DNA from: Paracentrotus lividus
Lineage: Eukaryota > Echinodermata > Echinoidea > Camarodonta > Echinidae
Assembly: GCA_940671915.1 (NCBI GenBank)
Contig: CALNVZ010003434.1
Location: 6,104,037-6,168,036, forward strand
DNA: 64,000 nucleotides
Reading direction: 5' to 3'
Positions 46,696 to 58,074 of this stretch are shown here, one piece after another. Positions within the stretch are counted from its first letter, which is position 1, and every line of letters starts with the position of its first letter. The notes under the pieces are model-generated. The model ran no database searches, was not told the origin of the DNA, and was given only the letters and a program-made list of their open reading frames with translations. Both the position numbers and the translations under genes were made by a program.

Positions 46696-49600
46696 ATATG
46701 GGCAATTCCACATGAGAAGAGGCAAAAGTGGGAAAATTGAAAGTGTGTCAAATACAAATGAAGCATGTGTTTTACATAGACAACATCCTATATTTTTAGG
46801 AACAGAAAACCTTTTGTGAATAACTTGAATAGTTTTTCTGAAATTTTCGTTGGAACGCCAGTGATATTTCTATGCTTGAAAATCGAAAACATGACCCAAT
46901 TTGATTAATATTCAATATTAAAATCACTTATCCTTACCCTTATTCCTTTGCATTCTTTACATTAATGGAGGTAAGTGGATCACATACCTATATTGTAAAA
47001 CAATTACCAGAGCTGGATCCTTTTTTAGTGGAATCAATATGACAAAATTTGCTCCAAATTTCCGTAATTCCGTTACCAATTTTTAGAGAAAAGTTTTGCT
47101 AAGAAGTAATGGTTTGCTGAATTATTGTGTAATTGTAAATTCTCTTCCTTTGTTTGATTCCTTAAAACCCCAAACAGCAAAATATTTAATACTTTAACTC
47201 TTTCATATGAAAATATTGGTAACGGAATTACATGGTAACGGAATTACAACGGTAACGGAATTACAAGTGTATAACAACTTTGTTGTGAGGCCTGAAATTA
47301 AAAATTGAGAATGTCAGCCTTAAAGTGTATGACAAGTTTCAGTTGCAAGTTGCAAGGTGGAGCAGCTGAAGCCAATGAAGAGCCGATTCCTATTGCAAAT
47401 GTTAAGTTGAAGACAGTGACAAGGACAATGAGAATCTCAGTGAAATTGACAACGTTGACGACATTAGGTGAAAAATAAGTACTTCAAAAAAAATAAAATC
47501 AAATGCCCAACAAATTATAGGGCTAGTGGTGGATGCTGGGATTAGTAATGGTAATCTCAAAATAGAATATTTGGAGGGAAATTGCTCCACAGAAGTCTGT
47601 TTGGCCTAAAGTAGAGGTCTTTGGAAGTTACTTTGGTCTTAAATTTCATTCATACCCTCAAAGAGTAACAAATGTACATAAAGATGTATTCTCATTAAAT
47701 GATACATTCATTTGTTTAATGACATACATCGTGTGTACATGTATATATGTTCATGAACTTGCCAGTAATATTTTAGTTTTATGTCAGAGATGAACTCCTG
47801 CACATAGATTTTTGCCAGCTGTTTAACTTTGTAGTTCTGCATATATTGTCACAACTTTAAATGATTTGTTAGTACGATTGTCACTTGGACTTCTAATGAT
47901 CTACATACATGTACTTTGTACAATGTACTTTTTACACCATACAATAACAGAGACACATCATGCTTGATACTTTTGCTTTTAGTTATCCCTGAGTTTCTAG
48001 CTGACCAAAGTCCCCAAAAAAGTAAAAAAGAAAAAAGAAAAAAATGATAAGAGGATATTTTCATTGAGTACACTGTATGACTTTTTTGAAAGTATGGTTA
48101 ATTTACCTTTATACTACCTATATACATGTACATGAACCTAAAATTGGATTATAATAATTTGAATTACAATTGCAAAGAAAGTGTTTTTTATGTACTTGTA
48201 CATGTTACAGTATCACAGATTTCAACAGGATAATTACTGTAATTTTAATTTTTTTGTACATGTAGGTAAAGTGATCAAGTAGTTACAATATCGTAATTCC
48301 GTTTATTAATTATTTAGTTTCAGGGAAAATATGTGACAATTAATTTTAGGTAGTTACAGGGTGATTGAAAACACAGACTGTATAAAGAAACACATACATG
48401 TACATTAATTGAGATGCATGTACATGTACAATTAATTTGATAAATATTCCACATTGTTACTTGGATAAGGATCATAACTTTGGGGGAAAAAAAAAAAATC
48501 TACATGACCATCTACAGGCCGAAATACACAATATTTTGATACTTCAACCAACTGCTGTTAGGCCAGTATCTGTCATTTAGATAATTATCTGCCAAGAACA
48601 AAAATTATTTGAATTTTTTCCATTAACAGTTCAAACGCTCAACAATTACATTTTTTAGTTGTTGCCCAGGATGCAGGGTAAACCAAATGTTTGATTTTCC
48701 TCCAAAACAGTTGCACAAATTAAACATCTGATTGCCCTGTGGGGAAAAGAAATTGAATATTAACATTGAAGATTTTATTTTTATATGAACTTAGAATGTG
48801 ATTTTCAATGAAGGGCTATTCATAATTTAATCTATTCTAAAGGGGCAAAAATAATGATAGGCCAAATATAAAATTACATTTAAAACATCATAGTCCCTTA
48901 GCCTAGCTAAAAATGTGGTTGACAAGTTTGGGTAACTACTTCTATCATTTCTTCCAAACTTTGTTTGCCCGAGGGTGAAATCTGGTTGCCCTTTCAACGG
49001 GGCACATGCTAATGTTAAACAGTGCGTAACTTTTCTGTGGAATAGTACCTGGGGTTAGGTTCCTGTATACTCTACCTGTAGTATGGTTATGCTTATACAT
49101 GTATTTTTATTGCAAAAGTGTGCTTTTTTAATTGTTACATGCATTAAATGCATCATTGCCATACATTTCAACTGGATGATTACTGTTATTTGGAATATTT
49201 GTAGTTTAGTGACCAAGCAGCCTCAATGATGTAATTCCGTTACCATACTGATTAAGTAGATTTCTGGCCCTTCAGGGAGAATATGTAACTATTAATTTTG
49301 GCTTATAGCAGGTTGATTAACAACACAGATTGTGTCGAGAAAGACCAACATCAATTTAGGTGACATGTACACTTAATTTGATAAAAATTTCACATTGTGT
49401 TAACTAAATAAACAACCTTTATGTATTTTTATAGTTTGGTTTCTAGTTTAGCATTGTTTTATCTTGTAGTTTGGTTTTAATAGCTCAATACACCATAAAG
49501 TAACACTGTGGATGCATTTCAGCTAATCTGATATTTAAAAATGGCCACTTTTCCATATAAAATTCAGAAGGCATAATTCCGTTACCATTTTCGTAATTCC

Positions 49601-50000
49601 GTTACCACTGCATTTTTTGGAAACGCTATGGATTATATAGTAACTGATAACTTACACAACAGAAAAATATTCTCAAGATAAAGTTAACACAACAGGTAAT
49701 AGAAATCTAGTACAATTACTTCAAAATATATTTCAAATTTCAGAGAAATTCATTTCAAAGTTGAAGGTCCAAAAAAAGGTCCATTTTCTGCCGTAATTCC
49801 GTTACCGACGTATTACTCCTGCTGGCAATTTCTTTGTACATGATATTTCATAAATTTTGTTTCTGTATCGTAGCAGATGGAACTCCGGAACATATTAAAG
49901 TATTCAGAAATATCTAGATCATAGATTTAATTCATACTATGAAAAACAATGAGCAAAATTGCTCTGAATTGTAATTCCGTTACCGTGGAATTGCCCATAT
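46696..50000. mobile_element. 3.3-kb transposon with GTAATTCCGTTACC motif array
   Basis: Inverted ends are ATATGGGCAATTCCAC and GTGGAATTGCCCATAT. Inside, GTAATTCCGTTACC or close variants occur at about 47066, 48288, 49230, 49576, 49598, 49795 and 49971, and in the opposite orientation at about 47219, 47235 and 47253. The element splits a 15-bp minisatellite. Joining the flanks with one TA restores a GGGGG-ATA-TGTCC unit, close to the array consensus, which supports a TA target duplication. No frame over 75 codons resembles a transposase. A short acidic frame near 47360-47465 might be an exon remnant. It is probably non-autonomous. Confidence 0.8.
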
Positions 50001-50055
50001 GTCCTCTGTGGGACTTGTCCTGCGGGAGAGTTGTCCTGCGGAGGAGATGTCCTGA
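50001..50055. repeat. 15-bp minisatellite, right part of interrupted array
   Basis: GTCCTCTGTGGGACTTGTCC, then GGGAGAGTTGTCCTGC and GGAGGAGATGTCCTG units, in phase with the left part at 46620-46695. Confidence 0.85.
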
Positions 50056-50059
50056 TACG

Positions 50060-50300
50060 AGAAAAATTACGTATCTCATCAAACAATGCAAGTGCGAAGC
50101 GCGAGCCGAAAATATTTGATAATATATGTTAACCTGAAAAAAGTGCAATTTTAACGTGTTTTAATTCTAGGCTTTTAACAAAAATTTGAGATATAACCTG
50201 AAAACAATTAAAAATGCTTTTTAAGCGTTTTTGTTATATGCTCATAAAGAAAATACTTGTCTCATCAAACAATGCGAGCGCAAAGTGCAAACCAATTTTT
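50060..50300. repeat. CG-rich dispersed repeat (GCGAAGCGCGAGCC), two partial copies
   Basis: CTCATCAAACAATGCAAGTG, CGAAGCGCGAGCCGAAAATA and TTAACCTGAAAAAAGTGCA form one copy. A second partial copy (TTTTTAAGCGTTTTTG, CTCATCAAACAATGCGAGCG) follows at 50215. Further copies are at 51150-51258 and 53590-53730. The family is non-coding and shares its AAGCGTTTT start with the flank of the 15-bp minisatellites. Confidence 0.6.
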
Positions 50301-50318
50301 TTTTTTCGCTCTCTTTCT

Positions 50319-50319
50319 T

Positions 50320-50360
<41 letters not shown>
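50319..50360. repeat. CT microsatellite
   Basis: About 40 bases of pure CT after TTTCTTTCTTT. Serine/leucine and arginine/glutamate frames here are by-products. Confidence 0.95.
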
Positions 50361-50363
<3 letters not shown>

Positions 50364-50478
50364 CCATTCCTGACACTATGTCTCACCTCCTGGAGGAGCA
50401 TGGACTTTGTTGTATTTGTTTTCCCCTTCACCTGTAGTGTTTCTCACCAGTGAAAGTTTGTCTGATTTAATAAATATA

Positions 50479-50921
50479 CAGTCTGTGTCAAATAAAATGG
50501 TACAAGGGGAAAACTTTTTTTTTATAGTATGAAGATTAATCACAGCCTGCTATTGTTTGGTATTTTCAAAAAGCAGGAAGATCAGGCTTTCACCTGCAAT
50601 TTTTTTCATCACATTTGGTGTTGTAATTTTTTAAATGTCCTAGTTTTCTACAATCAAGAAAAATCCACTTTTCGCACGCCGTCCCATGCCTTTGTGTATA
50701 GGTTTCGCATAATGGCCGTGAAGTGCTCAATTTCGATTTATTCCTCGTCGCACAAAATTTAGCATAACTTTTGTTTTACGAAAGCAAATTATACAAAACA
50801 AAGCGCATCAGCAAGAAAAATTATTTGGCTTTATTTTGGTACCACATACACACATTATTTGAAAATATTTCACACCTAAATATTTTTTTCTGACTGTACC
50901 ATTTTTTTTTTACACAGACTG
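50479..50921. mobile_element. Tc1/mariner-like MITE, 443 bp, TA flanks
   Basis: Left end CAGTCTGTGTCAAATAAAAT plus GGTACA, and right end TGTACCATTTTTTTTTTACA plus CAGACTG, are inverted, with TA on both sides (50477 and 50922). There is no transposase. The CAGT start and TA target fit the Tc1/mariner group. Confidence 0.8.
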
Positions 50922-51149
50922 TATATCTATGCAGTGGCGTACCCAGGATTTAACTTGAACGGGAGCATCACGCTCGCCGAGCGATGAGGGGGGGGGGGCG
51001 GATTTTTTTCATCCCAATTTTCATCTGCTGATCAGCTGCTTGAAAAGCTTAGCGCTGGGAGGGGGGGTTAGGCCTAAATGCATTAAATTTTAGGAAATTA
51101 ATGAACTTTAAATTTTTTTAGGGGGAGGGGTCATTAACAAGCAAATGTA

Positions 51150-51258
51150 TTAAATCAATAATGCGAGCGCGAAAGCTCGAGCCGAAAATTTTTGATATAT
51201 CAACCTGAAAACAATTCATATTAAACTTGTTGTTGCGTGTGCTATGCTCATAAAGAAG
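51150..51258. repeat. CG-rich dispersed repeat, copy interrupted by the next element
   Basis: AATGCGAGCGCGAAAGCTCG and CCTGAAAACAATTCATATT, then GCTCATAAAGAAGAT, end where GGGCAATTCC begins. The comparable copy at 50240 continues GCTCATAAAGAAAATACTTG, so the element at 51260 was inserted here. Confidence 0.55.
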
Positions 51259-51337
51259 ATGGGCAATTCCATTAGATGGGTGTCATGAGGTGAAAATTTT
51301 TATTTTCATTTTGCAACTTGTCACCTATCCTATAGTG

Positions 51338-51470
51338 TTAATAATAATAATAATAATAATATGGTTTTATTTACCCAGGGTAGCCACTTCAGTTCTGACA
51401 ACTGTTCTCCCAGCGGGCCCTGCATGATGTTATTATTACCCCCAAGCTCCTTGTAAAAAGGCAACTTTAG
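51338..51470 (-). mobile_element. LINE-like 3' tail
   Basis: On the minus strand GGCTACCCTGGGTAAATAAA precedes a run of ATT (51361-51338). The flank CCCTGGGTAAATAAA followed by an ATT tail is a typical non-LTR 3' end. Only about 130 bases are assignable. Confidence 0.5.
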
Positions 51471-52200
51471 GTACCATTTTTGTAAGTCTTTGGTATGTTC
51501 AAGATACTTCTACATGTACGTATATGAAACAGCAATTTTTTTTCAAATATATGCCTCCAGAACTTCAGATATTACATTCAGAGGTCAACTTCCATTTTCA
51601 TTGAGAAATACAGTGAAAATATACTTGAATGTTGAAATCCATGGATAATAAAAGAGTGATAAGAAATTGATTTGTGGATTTTTATAATGTATTGGGCATC
51701 AGTTTCAAGCTGCTAGTGAGAAAAAATTGATCTACATTCCCATGAATTGGTAGAAAGCGTATGGCCCGACTGCGTAAACTAATGTAACGTGAGTATAAAC
51801 AAAAAAAGTGAAAAAGTTTGATTTCTTAATTTTCCATTGCATTTAAAATCTGCCAGTGGAAATTTTCTTCATACTCCTCCTACCTACAATGTAATGAGAA
51901 AAATAGTGAAATACTTGTGTACAGTATGCGATTGTATGACTGAGGTGCAAAAATTGTAACGTGAGTAACAATGTAACGTGAGTACAACACAAAAATTAGG
52001 AATACTAATATGTTTTTCGACCAAGGAGAGCAAATTATTTTCTGTGGGATTTAAGTAAATTGAGGGGGTCATAAAAGTAGTGTGTTCCTATAAAATGACC
52101 TTTCCTGACCTTGCTTGAGGAGTCAATTATTACATTGTAAATTAAACTACAAAATAATATACTCAAAGTAAAAATTCACCTCTACCGGATGAGACCAGAA

Positions 52201-52731
52201 TTACTTAACGGATGCTGAGAGGTGGGGATCTATCTCCATCTGATACATTTCTGATTCACTGATAGTCTTCAATTCTGATGCAGGAGCCACAAAAAGCATT
52301 TGTAATGATTGCTTTAAAAATTTGTCTTTAACCTGCATCCAGACATCCCGCTTAACAGAACCCTCAATCCCATTCACCAGTCCCTTTCCATGGGAGGTTG
52401 CTAAGAAATTCCACTTGAATGTAAGCTGGTGTTTGGCTTTAAACACTGGGATTGCTGCTGCAATTAACCTGTTTTTAAATTGTGATGCTGGTCTATCAGA
52501 CCAAATGCATACAGTTTTTGAGGCAGGGACTGTATCCAAGACTGCATCACTGTAAGCTACCACAGTGTTCTTGGTGTGAGTCAAGTTGTCGGACAAGGTG
52601 ACGCTGGAATTACGGTTTCTTCCACACAACTTTGTGATTATTATCGACCCACCCAAAACATTGACAATTAATAAACTACAATACAAGTGTTTTACTAAAA
52701 GTAAATATTCACAAGATACTGAATGAGACAA
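52201..52731 (-). pseudogene. Transposase-like (RNase H/DDE-type) C-terminal fragment
   Basis: The 176-codon minus frame is convincing from about residue 42 onward. It has LSDNLTHTKNTV, then IWSDRPASQFKNR, then WNFLATSHGKGLVNGIEGSV followed by KRDVW. This order (S-D-G-P-QFKN, W-FATSHGKG, DG-GG-VKR) is familiar from uncharacterised transposon-encoded proteins of invertebrates. There the SD and later acidic positions are probably catalytic. Here SDGP is SDRP and DG-GG is NGIEGS, so some conserved residues are changed. The first ~40 residues read like intron sequence. A possible donor (AAGTAAT) lies at the end and a possible acceptor (TAATTCCAG) near 52605. It is flanked on both sides by TGTAACGTGAGTA motifs, which suggests it belonged to that element. 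Confidence 0.6.
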
Positions 52732-53180
52732 GAATTAATAATGTACGTAATTGTGTAAGCCCACACAACTGTAGTACAGTGTACATGTACCTGAAGGTCT
52801 GTTGTAATACATGTAGTAGTTTACAACCAAACAAAGTAAGATGTTTCAAAATTAAAAGTAACTTTATAAGTTCCCGTGAAAGATAATGGAGGGAAATATT
52901 TCATTACACTGCATGAACTACATTATTAGTATATTTTCATGTAATTACAATGTAGTTTACTTGGATTATATTGAACATTCATTAAAATATGTGGCAACAA
53001 TGGAAAAATGTATGAAAGAATGCCAATTTTGTTATGGTTTAGGGACAACATATAGATTTATAAATGTACATAAAAAATATAAAGTTTCCAGCTAATTCTC
53101 ATGGTCAAAATATGTGGTATTGATTATCAGCTAATACATGTAACGTGAGTAACGTGTAACGTGAGTAACGATGATTTTGG

Positions 53181-53589
53181 TGTAGAGGACAGATATTTCC
53201 AATGCTCTTAAAATTCATACCCCCTACATTTGTGTGCCACAATATGAGTTACATAAATCATATACATGTACATGTAAGATTTTATACTCAAATTTTCTAA
53301 CCCGCCTTGAGACGCTTTACAAAACCGCGTGCGTTTCAGCGCACGTGGTTTTCACCTCATTTCATGTTGTCAAGTCGCCGTGCCTACCGGGCGGCTAAGC
53401 TTTCAACGGAGCAGTATAAATTAATCATACGCAGCCTTATCCTCGGCCGCATTTGAAATTTCACTGTTTTAAGATAGTAAATGACTTGCATTTGATCTGA
53501 AACTTGCAGTACTAGTTTGTTTTTACGGTCAGAGCGATAGAATTCTATTCATTTCGATCTCTTTTGCACATGTTTTTGGAAGTTACTTA
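53181..53589. other. Intergenic with a GC-rich hairpin
   Basis: No gene is seen. The hairpin at 53321-53354 is described separately. Confidence 0.4.
53321..53354. other. GC-rich hairpin
   Basis: AAAACCGCGTGCG and CGCACGTGGTTTT pair across a short TTTCAG loop. The stem is about 13 bp with one mismatch and includes CACGTG. It could be a palindrome from a lost transposon end or a structured transcript element. Nothing nearby decides. Confidence 0.35.
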
Positions 53590-53730
53590 ATCCCTTTAAG
53601 CGTTTTTGGGATATAGAATTTAAAACTTATCTCATCAAAAAATGGAAGTGCGAAGCGCGAGCCAAAATATTTGATATGTTAACCTGAAAAAAGTGCATTT
53701 TTAACGTGTTCTAATTCTAGGAATTAGGTG
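53590..53730. repeat. CG-rich dispersed repeat, further copy
   Basis: AAGCGTTTTTGGGATATAGA, CTCATCAAAAAATGGAAGTG, CGAAGCGCGAGCC and CCTGAAAAAAGTGCA follow the same order as at 50060-50300. Confidence 0.6.
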
Positions 53731-54016
53731 TTCAATTTTTTTGGGCCAACCATGAGGTCATATATCAGCCGTAGGGGTAGGTTTAAGAGGTTCAATCGCC
53801 TCAAATCATGTACAAATGTATATTTTTCCAAATTTTTGTTTTTCATTTTGCTCAATTTGGCGCCCTTCTAAGGTCATTTTGGCGCCCTTTTGCACGCCTA
53901 CCCGGAGCCCAGGGCCCCGCAAACCGCCCCCCCCCCCAGAATACGTGCATACGCTACACTCAAGTTTCCCAGTGCACATGGAAACGGACCAGTGTCTCTT
54001 ACAATGTACTTTCAAC

Positions 54017-54095
54017 AAGGCGATCTCTCTTCCCCCTCTCTTTCTCTCCCTCTCTCCTTTCCCCTTTCTTCTCTCTCTCTCTCTCGCGCGCCCCC
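54017..54095. repeat. CT-rich simple repeat
   Basis: CTCTC/CCCTCTCT text ending in a CGCGCGCC stretch and a poly-C run. Proline/serine-rich frames on both strands here are not genes. Confidence 0.85.
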
Positions 54096-54309
54096 TCTGC
54101 CCCCCCCCCCTGGGTACGCTAGTGTACATGTAGTGTGTACACAAAATGAAAACAATACACATGTATGTTATAGGAATTTTAGCATGGCATTATTTTACAT
54201 GCATGCAAATAATCTTGTTAGTTCTGTTATTAAAATATGTGCAATAATAATGAAATAAGTTAAATTTACTGTAAAAGGAATATTCATTATAAATCGCATT
54301 AAAATGTCA

Positions 54310-54493
54310 TGTTTCCTTTTTCAGACTGTTCTGTCCCTCTGTTTCTTTCCTTTCATTTCTTCATCGTCCTCTTTCTCTGTTTCTCTCTCTCTTCATTTTT
54401 TGTCTTTCCTTCCTTTTAACCTTCCCTCTTGTGTTTTTCCTTTTCGTTGTGTTGACTTTCTTTCCTGTCTCCCTTTCTCCCCATCCATACCTT

Positions 54494-54528
<35 letters not shown>

Positions 54529-54590
54529 TTCTTTCCTTTCTTCCTTCCTTCTACACCTTTTTCTCTCTTCTTCTCTCTTTGACTTTCAGT
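54310..54590. repeat. CT/TTCC-rich simple repeat
   Basis: Pyrimidine-rich for about 280 bases, with CT runs at 54494-54530. The serine/phenylalanine frames are by-products. Confidence 0.85.
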
Positions 54591-54739
54591 ATAGCAAACA
54601 CATGTATGGTTGCTCTAATTGGGATACAGGTGTATATAGCCACAAATAACCCAAACGAAATTTAATTTTTTTTAATCTGAAATTTTTACTCCGTCTTTCT
54701 ACATTTCAAATACCCGACATATATAATAAATGATGATTG

Positions 54740-54985
54740 TTGTCATGTACCTTTGTACAATGTTGGGGGCAGGGGACATCTAAATTCCAATTGAGTTGAT
54801 CTCCCCTGGCCCTCAACAGAAATGTAAAATGTGTATTGTTATGTTTTTCAGTTTGTATTTATTTGTTTGTGATTATTACGTATTATTGTTATACTTGTTA
54901 TGAAATGTGATCCACAAGAATGATTTTTATGCTTATTTGTGCATGAAAATAAATGAATTCAATCAATCAATCAATGTATTCATTT
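54740..54985 (+). mobile_element. 3' end of a non-LTR retrotransposon
   Basis: A T-rich unique-looking segment ends with GCATGAAAATAAATGAATTC and then AATC repeats (54957-54976). The AAATAAATGAATTC...(AATC)n ending, with an upstream palindromic stretch GTTGGGGGCAGGGGA...TCCCCTGGCCCTCAAC, is characteristic of CR1-like 3' untranslated regions. No coding part remains. Confidence 0.6.
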
Positions 54986-55135
54986 TTTAATTAGACAATT
55001 TGACTATAAAAGGAAATGTCAATTAGACCAAATGGACACTAGACCAAAGAGAAGTACCATATGTTTTAGACAAAGGGAAAATTAGACCAAATGGGTTTAG
55101 CCGATGTGGAATCAGATACATGTAGTTCGACAAAC
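54986..55135. mobile_element. Remnant element with TTAGACCAAATGG motif array
   Basis: ATTAGACAATTTG, ATTAGACCAAATGG, CTAGACCAAAGAG, TTTAGACAAAGGG and ATTAGACCAAATGG occur within 110 bases, all in one orientation. The stretch 55085-55115 matches 24995-25040 in reverse orientation, so both are copies of one family. Confidence 0.6.
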
Positions 55136-55181
55136 TGCTGTTATGATATTAAACCTGCGCGATAGGTAGACACACATTCTA

Positions 55182-56877
55182 TACACAACAAAAAAAGTAA
55201 GTCCCCCCTAATCACAATGATGTAACTTTTGAACGAGCTCGTTTTGAGTACACTAATTTGGAGGAAAGTTTTTATTGAGTACCTTCTGTGAAAAAATGAC
55301 ATTGATCGCTTGAGACACACATGAGTGATCAACGTTTCAAGCAAAAATGGACATTTTCTAAAGTCACAAGGGTCATTTTGGAGGCTGTAAAAATAACAAT
55401 TTTGTAAAATTTTCTTTTTACCTTGTGTTTAATTGTTTTGATGGGTTTATCATCCAAATTTTGATCATCCAACACCAATCCCGATGCATTTCAGTATTTT
55501 TCATGGATGAGTGAGCACAATTTTAAGAATTATGTTCAGGCCTCCAAAAATGGTAAAATCCAACGATTTTATTAGAAAAATTGACATCAGATATTATCAT
55601 CAACATTATCGACACATTTTGTGAGAAAATGAGCACTATTCGTTGTGTCATGGACGAGTGAGCACATTTTAAAGGTGAATTTTGTGACTTTTGTCATGAC
55701 AATTGTGCCTTTAACATGTGTTTATTCATGCATGACGCAAAGGTTTTATCTCATTTTCGCACATAGGTTAGTCGATGAGAGTATAAACATAACCGCCAAA
55801 CGATATTACTCAACACCTCTTTGTTAAAAAGTTCCAGCATGTTGATTTGGGGCTTGTTTTTGCTTCGAGATTGTACACAATGTCAATGGAGACGAAATCA
55901 AAATTTTAACAAAATTGAAATTCGGCTTAATTTCATTGATAATTTTTGTTAATTCTACTGGGAGTTTTTTCACAAAACTTGGCACACAACTTCAGTGTGG
56001 TGCTAACTAACAGGAACAAACGCTAAATTGAGAATCTGATAAGGCACGGGGTGGGGCCAAAGCTCTGAAATTCCTTCTTATTTACATATTTTTCTAATAA
56101 CTTCAGTTAACTGACGCATAAAATACTGGAATTTTCGTGAAACTCGAATCAAATGAGCTATCCAAGAATGTCTGGGACAATTATCGAAAGTAAGCAATTG
56201 AATTTTAGTCCACAAACGAAAAAATGGCTTTTCACGTATCACGTGTTCATTGAAGCGTGACATTTTAATAAAATGCCATCTAGCATCATTTGAAAAAAAT
56301 TATTTGACATACATACATGTATGACAAAAAAATGTTGATAAAATGATTTTATTACACAAAATGGAACAATACTCACCTAAGGAATTTGAAAATATCCTTT
56401 TTTGCTTTTAAAGTGTTCATTCAACCGTGAATTGATGAATATTTTTTAATACACTCTTCCAGATTGCATATTCCGTCATAATCAATCATTTTTAAAAGTT
56501 AAAATGCGTGAAAAATCCAGTTTTTGCAAATTTTACCTCGTGTCCATCCAACCGTGAAATTTAATGCAAAAGACGTTTGACGTGTTAAAAATTAAGTGCA
56601 ACAACACTTCTGAACATATCTTTTGTTTAAAAGTTTGCATTTGTTCCAATATTATTGAAATAAAGTTATGAAACTGACCTTGTGACTTTCGAAAAGTGAC
56701 ATTTTTGCCTTTTGACTGTGCTCATTGAAGCATGACTTAATGAATTTCAGTAAAATTCACCAAAATGGAAGCTGATAAAATTACCTGCAACCACATGTAA
56801 TAACATTCGTGAAACTCCTCATGGTTCAAAAGTTACATTATTTTCATTAGGGGGGGACTTACTTTTTTTGTTGTGTA
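55182..56877. mobile_element. 1.7-kb transposon with TACACAACAAAAAAAGTAAG ends, TA flanks
   Basis: Left TACACAACAAAAAAAGTAAG and right CTTACTTTTTTTGTTGTGTA are inverted, continuing into GTCCCCCCTAAT/ATTAGGGGGGGAC. TA flanks both ends (55180 and 56878). Inside, an 18-base motif, TCATGGATGAGTGAGCAC or TCACGCTTCAATGAACAC, recurs. On the left it is on the plus strand (about 55504 and 55648). On the right it is inverted (about 56240, 56410, 56540 and 56717). No transposase frame is seen, and frames are under 70 codons. Confidence 0.75.
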
Positions 56878-57437
56878 TATGTTAGAATTGGCCCAACACC
56901 TCCCCCTACCCACGGAGTCGCCCATGCACCTCTCTATAATTCTGACACCCCCTCGGCCGTGATCTGGCAAAACTATGTAAGTCATTTTCGGGCGTTTTTC
57001 AGTTTTTTAGTATTTTTTATAATTTCGAATATGCTCTTTCATCTGGCAAAATTTCAAATTCTAACTCTAATTATCTTTAGAGATTCAAAACCCAGATTTT
57101 GTAAAATGCTCTCAAAAATCGGTAAATTTAAAAGGCAGAACTATGTAAGTCGACTTACAAACGTAGCTTTTCAATCTTTGACGATAATGAAAAGGCAAAA
57201 CAATGTAAGTCTACATACGTGGTTTTGTTAGAACAATAGCTTCAAAAGTAGAAGTTGATTTATCAGGCAAAACTATGTATCTCCCGAATTCTGCATTGTA
57301 ACCGTGCAGACAGCGCATTCGCCCTCGTAAATAATACGTGTCTGCACGCATAGCGTATACCTATGGCGCTTTGTACGTGACGTGCATTCATATTGCGCGG
57401 CAAGTATATATCTGCCATATAAAGCTGTCAGTGCGTG

Positions 57438-58028
57438 CCATGAACTAACTTCCAGTTCCAGAGCCTTGAGAGGAAAACATATTTTGAACTTAGCTTTGGA
57501 GAGGGTCAAAGTTTCTCAACTGAAACAAGGTAAGACTTTCTAGTATACGGTACCACCTATTCCAGACAAACTAAACCGAAAGCTTCAGTCTCTGAAAAGA
57601 CTGTAGAACTAGATGGGGGGTTGGGTGTCAGGACACTTTACAATTATGAAGCCTTGTTCTTTGCCTGTGGATTACACACAAACAAATATAAATAAGAAAG
57701 TTGTAATCATCTTCAATTTTTGTTCTCTATAATATTGCCTAACACTTTGTACTATAAAACATTGATGAAACTTGGCTTCTAAACTTTTTCAAATGGCCGT
57801 ATTAAGATCGATTATCCGGACAACTGGGTACTATCAACCCCCATCCTATTATACGGTAGATTTAGATCTACAGTCTTTACAGAGACTGAAGCTTTCGGTC
57901 TATACTAGAAAGTCTACTCTATAGCTTACCATGTTTCAGTTGAGAAACTTTGATCCTCTCCAAAGCTAAGTTCAAAATGTGTTTTTCTCTCAATACAAGG
58001 CTTTGGAACTGGAAATTGGAGCCATGGC
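57438..58028. repeat. Internal inverted repeat of the foldback element
   Basis: TTCCAGTTCCAGAGCCTTG on the left faces CAAGGCTTTGGAACTGGAA on the right. AAACCGAAAGCTTCAGTCTC faces GAGACTGAAGCTTTCGGT. Both arms carry a good splice-donor-like AACTGAAACAAGGTAAG (57516) or its inverse. Arms are about 190-210 bp around a ~200-bp loop. Confidence 0.8.
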
Positions 58029-58074
58029 ATGGCTGTTACCCTAACACTTTTAGCCACTGCGTTTGCAATGTTTA

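Larger units (their letters stand above)
51260..53180. mobile_element. Transposon remnant with TGTAACGTGAGTA motif array
   Basis: The left end TGGGCAATTCCATTAG shares GGGCAATTCCA with the element at 46696. TGTAACGTGAGTA occurs at about 51783, 51955, 51971, 53139 and 53155, as pairs toward both sides of a transposase-like frame (52201-52731). No TGGAATTGCCCA end is visible to the right, so the right terminus is lost or diverged. A LINE-like tail (51338-51470) is nested near the left end. Confidence 0.65.

Noticed and set aside
53806..54258. Three overlapping plus frames and one minus frame of 104-122 codons, proline/serine-rich
   Set aside because: All cross a CT microsatellite and poly-C runs. 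Simultaneous openness in several frames argues against coding.
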